This document shows, in pieces, positions 31,170-64,000 of a DNA stretch of 64,000 nt (within the stretch, counting starts at the first letter, position 1; every line of letters begins with the position of its first letter). Below the pieces are notes generated by a model. The model made no database searches. It was not told where the DNA came from and was given only the letters and a program-made list of their open reading frames with translations. The stretch is taken from positions 36,129,691 through 36,193,690 of the forward strand of contig NC_135357.1 in NCBI RefSeq assembly GCF_051622035.1. The letters run 5' to 3'. The DNA is from Arctopsyche grandis (taxonomy: Eukaryota > Arthropoda > Insecta > Trichoptera > Hydropsychidae). The translations under genes were made by a program, and so were the position numbers.

Positions 31170-31939
31170 CTATACATATACAATGCATATGTATGCTTAT
31201 GTACATACATATGTACCTATATATGTACATATAGTACACCCGTATTAATCCCGATTCTCTCTGTCTGATTGTTGACATAGCGTTGCAATCGAATTTCAAT
31301 ATAAATGCAAATGCGACCTGCAAAACTGCAAATAAACACGTTGCGTGTTGGCCTTTAAAAAACTGATTTTATTATTATATTATATATGTATGTATGTATA
31401 TAAATATAAAAGCGCTCGAATTGTAAATCAGGGACGTGCCGCGAATTTGAACAAGGTCGTGCCTATGTATAATTTCGGCCAAACAAAAACAGTCAAATAT
31501 GTAATGCATTGAAATCGATAAATAATTGAATAAACACCTGTCAGAAATGGAAACGAGCTAGTGTTTAAAATGCACGCACATTAAAAGTAAACAAAACTCC
31601 ACGATGCGATGTCATTAATTATATCTGCCAACCGTTCTGTCAATATTATATTTGATAAATTGCAATTTAACTTACATACATCTGATTACCAATCAGTAGA
31701 CTTATAGCTGTAGAAAATACACCTAAATATATATAGCTATTTATATGTATAATTTCGTCAACAATCAATCAACTGGTGGTTTGAAATCGATTTACCATAT
31801 GATGTCGTCTTTATTGAACCTGGTATTATTATTTGAAAGTACCTTTTTCATTTTTCAGCTATCCTTATAGTAACAACTGACTGACATGTGTAGTAGAGCA
31901 AGTAATAAAAAGATTAGACGAAAGAAGAAAAAAAAAGAG
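31170..31939. other. No gene recognised
   Basis: Contains ATGTACATA-type simple sequence at 31170-31230, otherwise unassigned. Confidence 0.35.
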
Positions 31940-31983
31940 GCAGTGGCGTGCCGTGGCTTTTAAAACAGGGTATTGACAAAAAA

Positions 31984-32625
31984 ATGGTCCAACACGAAAA
32001 ATGGTTCAGAGACGAGATATTACTTTTCTTATAGATCTATGCCCAGTAAACACGAATTTGGTAATAAAAAATGTTGATAGCTCGAGATTCGGAGATATAT
32101 GTGGTTTTTTAAATCGCGCGATTTTTCTATATCTTGGTGTTGTTCGGTCGATGTCTCAAAATTTGTCAAATTCCTATTCAAAATGAATATTGGAATATAT
32201 AGTCGGCTATTTTATCGTTCATTTGTAGTACTTCTCAGCTTTCAAATCTTCTAAGTAGTCGTCCAGCTCAAATCAAAAGTCAAAAGTACATATTTTCACT
32301 TGGGATTTTTTCCCACTGTTAATACTTTTTTTATATTGAGTATTTTCTATTGAAATATGTTTATTGGGATAGTATTCTGGCCAGACTATTTTTTTCTTTC
32401 GTTTAAAGGGTTAATTGGAAGTGTGCTGAATTTTAAATCGGTAAAATTGCGAGCTAAAAGCTCGTACTCGTATTTACACGAATCTGAATTGAATTAATAG
32501 GAATAATATATTAAATTGTCTTTATATGAGAATTAAATTAAATTCCACTTAGAAAAATCAGATTTCGACTATTCTTGTGGATTAATACAAAAAGTCTTTT
32601 GATAACTGGCTTACCTCGATAAAAT
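31984..32625 (+). mobile_element. CACTG-ended MITE, copy 2 (diverged end)
   Basis: Matches the family body from ACACGAAAAATGG onward. The first bases of the end are substituted. Instead of ending like 54986, it runs on into the exon remnant at 32626-32800, so it may be a less deleted relative of the MITE. Confidence 0.6.
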
Positions 32626-32800
32626 AAACGAAATATCTCAATAACATCTTGTTTGTCTTCAAAAGTTAATCTTCTGGATAATTTGTCGAACAATCGATCC
32701 AGAATGCAGCATTTCAAGGTCTCATTGTTTGTTTCTGCGCACTCTGCACTGATTTGTTTTGAGGGATTCGTTTCGAGAGTCCCTTGCCATATTTGTACTT
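32615..32800 (-). pseudogene. Remnant of a transposon coding exon
   Basis: On the reverse strand ATG AAA-like context starts MARDSRNE. After a one-frame shift the reading continues as PSKQISAECAETNNETLK and then a segment ending FEDKQDVIEIFRLFYRG, followed by GTAAGC, a plausible splice donor at 32614. Parallel, also damaged, versions are at 6430-6590 and 35577-35710. I cannot name the protein; it may be the N-terminal exon of a transposase. Confidence 0.45.
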
Positions 32801-33148
32801 AAAAAGTTCTGTGTAAATATGTGTTAACAAAATAAAGTAAATGTTAATATGTATTTAACAAAATAAAGTAAAAAAGAGAATAATGTTCGATATATGTACA
32901 CAATTCAGAATATTTTCAGTGAAAATTAATAAATGTTTTGTCTTCTAAGGAATGCCTATACATATACATATAAAAATTCGATTGAACGCCTATACATACT
33001 ATAATATATGGATATATAAAAACAAAATTGAGACAGCAAGTCCGTGCAAGCGAATGACGTACCGAACCATACCGTAACAATTTTCTACCACTACCTCAGG
33101 TAGGGCCGATTACGGTTTCTGAACCTCGCTAATCCGAGTGAACAATAT

Positions 33149-33522
33149 TGTTGCGTAGGGGTGGGTGGAGGATCCAAGAAAAGGCCAACAGTCGTCTCAC
33201 TCAATTACAGAGATACACGCACTGGCAGTGCTCAGTCCAGAATGACATGATATCGCCTACGTACCACCTTATAAAGATCTCTCAGAACGTCTAATCTGTT
33301 TACCTATTGTATATTCGGATATGTATTCCCACGACATTAGGTCTCCCGGTACCGATTCGGAGAAAGGACTAATAACGGTCATTGTTTAGCCTAAATGCAC
33401 TTAGAGTCCAGATATAATCCTGGAAGTAAGTGCAAGCATTTAGTTTATCCGTTAACAGATAACCCTTGAACGGTCACATAGTCTCTGGGATTCTATTCGC
33501 TTAATCCGCGGCGTACGTAACA
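33149..33522 (+). repeat. Solo LTR, copy 1
   Basis: TGTTGCGTAGGGG...TAACA, 374 bp, with ATAT duplicated at 33145-33148 and 33523-33526. A TATAAAG box is at about 33270. Same family as 37738-38092 and 63196-63592. No internal retrotransposon sequence is attached. Confidence 0.85.
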
Positions 33523-33702
33523 ATATCATTAAGGATAATGATTTGAATTTATTGTATTAACTATTTATTTAGTATATATTAATATATATACTTATACTTG
33601 GATAATATATATACTTACATATATAATATATACTTATTACTTGGAGTTATTGATTTTAAGGGACTAGTCTAGCCCCTCTAGTTCTATGACGGCACGCCAC
33701 TG

Positions 33703-34693
33703 AAAAGATGAATGCTCAAATGAAGATAGTACTTACACGATACAATTGTATAATAAAGTTAAACCTGTTCAGTTGTTACTAATTAAAGTGAACCTGCAAT
33801 GTCATTTTCATCAAGCTGATAGACCAACGCGCGGTTTACTCACTTAAGTTGAACCCCCTACCATTGATGGCAGGTCATGTAAATTTTATTTTATTCACAC
33901 ACACACCTGTCATAAACGTTTGAATTGCTTGGTAAAGTGGTTTACATACACCTTAAACTTTAAAAATTACTTAAATGAACCTACATAACAACCTGTCTTA
34001 CTAACTGTATAAAGCTTATATTTAAAATATGTACTCTACGGTGGTTTTTCAATTTTAATCTGTACTTGATAGTTGTTTCTATTGTTTGAAGTGATACAGA
34101 AAGCTAGACACAGAATTGAAACATTTTATTAGAATTTTTGGATAGACCACTTAGAGACCAAGAAGCCCAACACTTCTAATAATAAATATCAGAATTATTA
34201 GTATTATAAAAATGGTTATTTTAATCCGACATACGATCAATTCTGATCGCTATATCAACGTCACAGAATTCCGTGCCGCCACACAATTTAGTTTATTTTT
34301 AATATTGTAATAAATTCTTTGAATGTGTCGACACCATTAACCCTTTATTTACCGGTGTCTAATTTTCGACGAAATTTCCCAAAAACAAAAAAAAAACTGT
34401 CACGCCAACAATGCCGCAAAAGATTATATTAAATTTATAAAAATAGCAGATATCCAATACATAACAACACGTCGCTAAGGACAAAGCATAACTATGTACA
34501 ATGTGGTGCCCACTTTTGAATATTTTCGACATGGGCGACGCCGGGTGTCTATATTATTGTAATATACAATTAGTTAAAAAATGTAATAACCCACTTGCTA
34601 CGTTTTTTGGTTTAAAGTGAAATAGTACCTACGCCAGACCGTTACGAAAGTTGTAACAAAAAGTGCGTAAGTGCTATTTTGGTATTGAATTTG
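33703..34693. other. No gene recognised
   Basis: A CA-rich tract near 33895 and generic AT-rich sequence. No repeat family assigned. Confidence 0.35.
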
Positions 34694-34907
34694 GGGTTGC
34701 CAGTAACAAAAGTAAAATTTGACGATTCAGTGAAATCATAACCGGTTACATTTTCACTGGGTAATCGTGATATCTTTGCGGCCAACACTTACTTATTTAA
34801 GGGTTATGTTAGGTTAGGTTAAGTACGTCGGTAGTGTTAGGTTAAGTTAATTTTTCGTTAGGTCGGTATTTATTTTTGTCAAATTTTATTTTTGTTACTG
34901 GTAACCC
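34694..34907. mobile_element. MITE with 30-bp inverted ends
   Basis: GGGTTGCCAGTAACAAAAG at the left pairs with the right end ending GTTACTGGTAACCC; about 28 of 30 positions match. The 5-bp flank ATTTG is duplicated (34689-34693 and 34908-34912). 214 bp. It includes TTAGG-like strings near 34808. Confidence 0.8.
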
Positions 34908-35025
34908 ATTTGATTTGAAAACTGAATCTGTCACGAGAACTATTTTAGAGAGGGGCACTCTTTTTATTTGCCGGGCCGATAAATGGTACCCATTTAAAAA
35001 TATCAAAAATTCAATTACAGCTAAT

Positions 35026-35850
35026 TCAAATCGTTGTCCATATTTATATCGTTCAAATGGATTGGCAAAGTTCAAAAACCTGAATCGGCCCTATTTGAGG
35101 TGGTAATTCGATTATTAGTCACATCACGATCGCCCAAAAGACAATTTTTGCCATGAAAATCGCGAATACGGAATATTTGGCACTCAAGTTCCCGTTAGTA
35201 TGATAGTTATCGTTAGTATGATGGACTTTTCGGCTGCCAGAAGTTTCGTTATATGTAGAGATTTTAGTGACTTTTGGGCGAGCGCTTTGTGTCCAATAAT
35301 CACCGAACCATTTGAAGTAGTGTTAGTGGATTATGTTATGGTATGGTTCGCCGCATCGTTCGCTTGCACGGACTCGCTGTCATAATTCTGTTCCCTTCGT
35401 GGTACTGGCGAATTTGTATGTACATATAGGCGTATACCGAATACAAAACATAGTATATCATCAAACATTTGAGGATTTTTCACTAAGAATATTCTAATTT
35501 ATGAAAATCAAACATATAAAATTTTTGTTTTTGTTAAAATGGCACATACTTACACATAACTTTTTGAGTTCAAGGCAGGGGACTCAACTTACGAAATAAT
35601 TCCGTCAAAAATAAATAAAGAGGCTTTGAAATGTTGCATTCTAGACCGATTGTTAGACAAATCATTCAGAAGATTAAATTTTGAAGACAAACTAGATGTT
35701 ATTAAGAAAGGCAGGCTACTTGAGTAATATCTAATAACAAGTTTACTTTATTTTATTTTACTAACATCAAGACAGATTATTATAATTCAAAAATTAAAAT
35801 ATTTTTTTGTCCATACCTAGCCACCTGTTTAAAAAGTCACGGCACGTCAC
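35026..35850 (+). mobile_element. hAT-like element fragment with exon remnant
   Basis: Shares its 5' flank and exon remnant (FEDKLDVI-type, about 35680-35710) with 6121-6620 and 32615-33145, and ends in ACGGCACGTCAC, like the end of the 31940-33702 element. It is interrupted by the MITE at 35102-35310. Confidence 0.55.
35102..35310 (-). mobile_element. hAT MITE 'GGTTCGGTGATT' family, copy 2
   Basis: 209 bp, flanked by TTTGAGGT and TTTGAAGT (8 bp, one change). Insertion into the 35026 element is shown by comparison with 6190 and with the reverse of 33110. Confidence 0.82.
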
Positions 35851-35854
35851 AGAT

Positions 35855-36185
35855 GGTTCGGTGATTACTAGAGGTAGGACCGGAAGCGTGCCGTCTATTG
35901 TTCGATTGTTGTAAATGCTTTGTAAAAAAGGTTCGGCAAATCTTTAACAATGCATTTACAACATTTGAACAATGGACGGCCCCCTCAGGGTCCGGGATTT
36001 AGTGATTACTGGTCACAAAGTCACTAAAATCTCTATAACGGAACATCTGGCAGCCGAAAAGTCCATCATACTAACAATAACTATCATACTAACGAGAACT
36101 TAAGTGCCAAATATTGCGTATTCGCGATTTAATGGCAAAAATTGTCTTTGTGACCACCGCAATATGACTAAAAATCCAATTAACG
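35855..36185 (+). mobile_element. hAT MITE 'GGTTCGGTGATT' family, copy 3, itself interrupted
   Basis: Flanks TCACAGAT and TCACTGAT. Split near its start by the MITE at 35870-36002. Confidence 0.78.
35870..36002. mobile_element. Small inverted-repeat MITE, copy 2, nested
   Basis: 133 bp with TGATTACT exactly duplicated at both sides (35862-35869 and 36003-36010), so of hAT type. The inner arms pair as in copy 1. Confidence 0.82.
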
Positions 36186-36834
36186 TCACTGATACATACA
36201 TATGTATGTAAATTAAAAAAAAACATATCTGAATTTAATTAAACGCCCAGACAATTTAAGCCATGGACTACCGCGCCGAAGTCTCAAATTGTATGCGCCA
36301 ACTCCAGAGAAGCATTATTGTACGTAGAAACAAAGTTTTATGATTCCGCGGAAAGTTCTAGAGGTTAAGCCGATTATATTTCCATTGAGTCAGATATTTT
36401 TAGACGTAGAATAAAAGTCATTGACCAATGTCGCGTATATAATAAGCATAAATATTTATTGTAATAAATGTCGATCAAAAGACAAGATACATATATCGGT
36501 CGATGTAGATATAAACGTTGGTGGCGGGGATTATGAGCTTGTTAATGGCAACACTCGATTAAATTGAACGTCATTCACAATATCCGTGTGTAGGCTTTAT
36601 TGGCTCCATACGTAAATATATCCATTATATGAAATTCAGCACATGCACGAAATTATAATTAGGGATTTGCGATATAAATTTTGTTCTATTGTAAGAAATT
36701 TCTATATACTGCTCGCTTCCAAAAGGTCCGATGATGAATTTACAGATTTCGTGATATCTAATCTAGTTTAATACATGTAATAAATATTTTTTGTCATGTA
36801 ACAGATTGATGGAAGGTTATCTCCAATACCTCAA
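36186..36834. other. No gene recognised
   Basis: AT-rich; no frame or repeat supported. Confidence 0.35.
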
Positions 36835-37371
36835 GAGGGCTATATACCCGAAACCTTAATTTTGTTGCCGTTCCTTCCTTCGATATATATATTGAGTGAA
36901 TGTATACATATATTGAGTGAATGCGACAATACATATATATCAATATACTTGTATATATTGAGTGAATGCGACAGTTGCGCCTCGACCAGATAACACCTAT
37001 TTTAAATCGACAAAATCGAGGTGTCGTATTCTCCAGTTTTCTCCGCCGAAACTGGACCAATTTTAAAAAAAAAATTCATTATCGGTATGAGGAAGATATT
37101 TTCTATGTTTGTGTGCTCGTATTTTTTTAAGAATCAACCGTTAAATAAGCACGCTGGACTCTTTTCGTATGTTTAAAAAAGAGGCGATTTTATAGATGTT
37201 TGCCGGCTCCTAGCTCCTATAAAAAATAACTAATAAAAAAAAATAAAACCACAGAAACATGCCAATGGTGGATATCCATAGCATATTAAAAAATAATTTC
37301 TCTAGTGCCATAATTGAGGAAGGGAGAAGTGTAATACGTTCGTATGGACAAGGCGCTGGTATCCAGCCCTC
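36835..37371. mobile_element. TTAA MITE (GAGGGCTG ends), copy 2
   Basis: Left flank TCAA (a mutated TTAA), right flank TTAA at 37372-37375. 537 bp, inverted relative to copy 1. Confidence 0.8.
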
Positions 37372-37737
37372 TTAAGGAATGAAAGTTTATATTGCATATT
37401 TTTGGATGTATTAAATTTTGTGGGTTTCAACGATAAAAAACGGAACAGAAAAATTGCGAACATAGAAAATTCTGTACACAATAAAAATATGTCATGCATA
37501 TACATATGTAGTAGACTGTAGGACAATCATCGCAGAAGTACAGGAACTTTAAGGACCCAAATATGTGTTCAAAACAATATCTTTTTATATTTGACTAATT
37601 TCTTCAAGGTTTTCGTGTCAAATATCGACCTTGAATATATTTTTGGCATATTGTAAGCAAATAAAGGTGTATTCATACTATCCAGCAGTTCACAAGACAG
37701 AACAGTAACTCACGTAAACGGCAGTTTTTGTTCATAA

Positions 37738-38092
37738 TGTTGCGTAGGGGTGGGTTCAGGATCCGAATGAAAGGCCAAAGTCGCTTCACAGCATACATTT
37801 AGTGATTCAGGAGTTACACACGTAACCAGCGCTCGCTCCAGAATAATCTGATATGGTATATGTACCTCCTTATAAAGGACAAGTTGCTCACCACAGCTTC
37901 ACCGATCCATTTATGTATCTATGTATTGTCTAGACACGTACAGTTTTAAGAGAGTCTCACACTGTTGGCCGGATTCTGAGAATTCTGGCGGGCACTTACC
38001 GAGTCCCGTTAGGCCAATTCGGGGGTCTCCATTGTTCACCCCCGAATGCACTTAGACAGTGGATACACTCTCTCTCGTGTTCCCACGTTACA
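37738..38092 (+). repeat. Solo LTR, copy 2
   Basis: TGTTGCGTAGGGG...GTTACA, 355 bp, with ATAA duplicated at 37734-37737 and 38093-38096. TATAAAG at about 37872. Confidence 0.85.
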
Positions 38093-38496
38093 ATAATATC
38101 CAGCACCCCATAGTTTCGGCCGATTGCAAGGCAAAATTGGCTTACATATGTATACATTACAAAGGTCGAAAATACGGCGCAATATTCTTTGCGTCGTATC
38201 GTCGAGTCAATATTAACAAAATATGACGTTTCCAAAAATATACATATTAGCATGTGCACTTTCATAGGGCATTAGTGATATGACGTCACATCGTACGTAA
38301 ATATTTCCACAGTGGCCAAATAAAACTGACATGTACTGCTGTGTAGTATGAATAGATTTTTTCGGCTACTGTTATTACTTGATGTTACATCTACGCCACG
38401 TTTAGCATGAATGTGTCCATATAAAATGCATCAAAGAATACTTTTTGAACTGCTAAACGTTAACAGAATCAACATTTGAACAATTTAAATATATAT
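38093..38496. other. No gene recognised
   Basis: Intergenic or intronic sequence with no recognised element. Confidence 0.35.
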
Positions 38497-38776
38497 TTTT
38501 TTGATGTTTAAATGCTTTTTATCATTACGAAATTATGTTCACATTACATCTTATATCTATTTTAATAGCTACTGATCTACTGATCATTTTCTATTTTACA
38601 ATTTTAATTTAATTTTGTTAGTAATCATAGTATTATATTATTCTAATGTTAATGTACATACAGCATAATAGAAAAAAAGCTCAAAAACCTATTTACAATT
38701 CTTATAAATGCTCATAATACATCTAATACATAATATTAATTAAAGACTCTCTAAAGTCGATGACTTAAAGCAGACA
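38497..38776 (-). mobile_element. LINE 3' end, copy
   Basis: Reverse complement of the 49003-49260 3' UTR, with the A-rich tail at its left end; 5'-truncated. Confidence 0.72.
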
Positions 38777-39129
38777 AATTAAATATAAAATTTTGATACG
38801 GTATTAAAAAAAATTCAAACCCCTATTTGTACAGTGATTGAACAAAGCCATACACGAAAAATCCGCACACAGAAATGAATACCAAAGAAGTGAGAAACTG
38901 ATCAATGGGCATATACATACATACGTATATTTAAAAGCATATTTAATTTAATTTATGTACATATGTTTTTCCCATTTATCGTGAAAACTTCAATGGGGAA
39001 TGTAAAGACTTAGACGGTTATGGTCAAATTTTAAAAACTTTGATAATAAAATGTTTTTTTTTTTTTAGAATGGATTCATCAAAGGATTCGTACTAAGCAC
39101 CGAGGACAATCATCATTAATTGACGCACC

Positions 39130-63184
<24,055 letters not shown>

Positions 63185-63195
63185 GTTAGTAATAT

Positions 63196-63592
63196 TGTAA
63201 CGTGGGAACATATGAGAGAATATCCACTATCTAAGTGCATTCGTGGCCAAACAAAAGAGACCCCAGATTAAGCTAACGGGATTCAGTAAGTGCCCGAATA
63301 ATAGAGACCCCGGATTAGGCTAATGAGACTCAGTAAGTTCCCGAATAAAGAATACGCTGGAGTTCTAACAGACCTGGGCGAGTGTGTGCATAAACAATAG
63401 ACTCGCCATGGTACACCTTTAAGTGCCTAGACAATAGACACATGAATGGATCGGGGAAGCTGTGATGTGCAACTTATAAGGAAGTACACACGGTATAGAG
63501 ATGGTTCCGTGTGGACCTCTGAGATCGTGGAATAAATGCTATGAAGCGACTTTGGCCCTTTATTTGGATCCGGAACCCACCCCTACGCAACA
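63196..63592 (-). repeat. Solo LTR, copy 3, in transporter intron
   Basis: The reverse strand starts TGTTGCGTAGGGG and ends GTTACA; ATAT is duplicated at 63192-63195 and 63593-63596. 397 bp. It begins 12 bases into the intron after exon 9. Confidence 0.88.
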
Positions 63593-63596
63593 ATAT

Positions 63597-64000
63597 TATA
63601 GAAACTTTTCAAATAAATTTTAAATGGATATTTTCGGAAATCTTACCACATTATCACTCCTCACGAAAACCTATTAGAATTGGGGTATTAACATAATATA
63701 AAATGTGTTTATCTGAAAGTGGGAAAGGGAAAGTTCCTGATGACATATTTGCTTTTACGTATGTATTTCCCAGGGGATCTTTACCACAAAGCTAGATGTC
63801 TGATAGCCCCAAAAGAGGAAATAAGTACAAAATGGAAGAAGATGCGCGCGAAAGGGTTCATTGGTTTTCTGACACAATATACAGACCGTTCGATTTGTAA
63901 CGTAACCTGCGCGAAATTTCCAAGTGCTTCGTCCGTAAATTATATCATCAATCGTGGATTTTTCCGCGAGCAAAGAGATGCCAACATATGTACATATATT
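63597..64000. other. Intron continuing out of window
   Basis: No exon or repeat recognised. Confidence 0.4.

Larger units (their letters stand above)
31940..33702. mobile_element. Composite hAT-like element
   Basis: The ends CAGTGGCGTGCCGT (31940) and ACGGCACGCCACTG (33702) are perfect inverted repeats. The 8 bp outside are AAAAGAGG and AAAAGATG. Inside are a CACTG-type MITE (31984-32625), a coding-exon remnant on the reverse strand, a 5'-flank-like region shared with 6121 and 35026, and a solo LTR (33149-33522). Confidence 0.72.

Noticed and set aside
37996..38265. An 89-codon reverse frame
   Set aside because: It overlaps the solo LTR and its flank and shows no domain.

Overview
The window looks like insect nuclear DNA that is AT-rich and heavily colonised by transposable elements. 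The main reasons are a spliced monoamine transporter gene with GT/AG introns, BEL/Pao and Ty3 retrotransposons, Helitron-like ends, tRNA-derived SINEs and numerous terminal-inverted-repeat (TIR) elements. I cannot fix the order or species from sequence alone. No bacterial genes, rRNA, CRISPR array or confident stand-alone tRNA gene was seen.

Host gene. One convincing host gene lies on the + strand in the right part of the window. It is an SLC6 (neurotransmitter:sodium symporter) monoamine transporter, closest by motif to the dopamine/octopamine transporter group. Nine exons that agree in phase (39069-39223, 41733-42197, 61290-61454, 62009-62128, 62225-62356, 62428-62490, 62553-62754, 62825-62958, 63045-63184) encode the first 505 residues. 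That covers an unusually long cytoplasmic N-terminus of about 245 residues and the first membrane helices. The rest lies beyond position 64000. The 19-kb second intron is packed with transposons.

Left part. Positions 2-802 are the C-terminal reverse transcriptase of a Jockey-type LINE. Positions 1071-5936 hold a Ty3/Gypsy element with an intact pol, a canonical -1 slippery site and a 3' LTR; its gag start is broken and only R-U5 of its 5' LTR is recognisable. From 5.9 to 15.5 kb there are decayed LINE tails, hAT and CACTA-like MITEs, a long foldback element, a 41-bp satellite, and stretches where I recognise nothing.

Middle. From 15583 to 25214 there is a nested stack: a Helitron-like element split by a SINE, which is itself split by a TTAA-type MITE, and then by a complete, very young BEL/Pao element (16757-25027). 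The BEL element has 229-bp LTRs differing at one base, a 5-bp target duplication, a single 1753-codon Gag-Pol frame and a minisatellite in its 5' leader. From 25.6 to 39 kb there are piggyBac-like, Helitron, SINE, hAT and solo-LTR insertions, several nested.

Shared families. Recurrent families link distant parts of the window: three solo LTRs with ATAT/ATAA target duplications, four TTAA MITEs, four hAT MITEs of about 200 bp, five CACTG-ended MITEs, several SINEs with a conserved core but different terminal hairpins, and several copies of one LINE 3' end. No genes form a new multi-gene system. The most interesting material is transposon biology and the host transporter.
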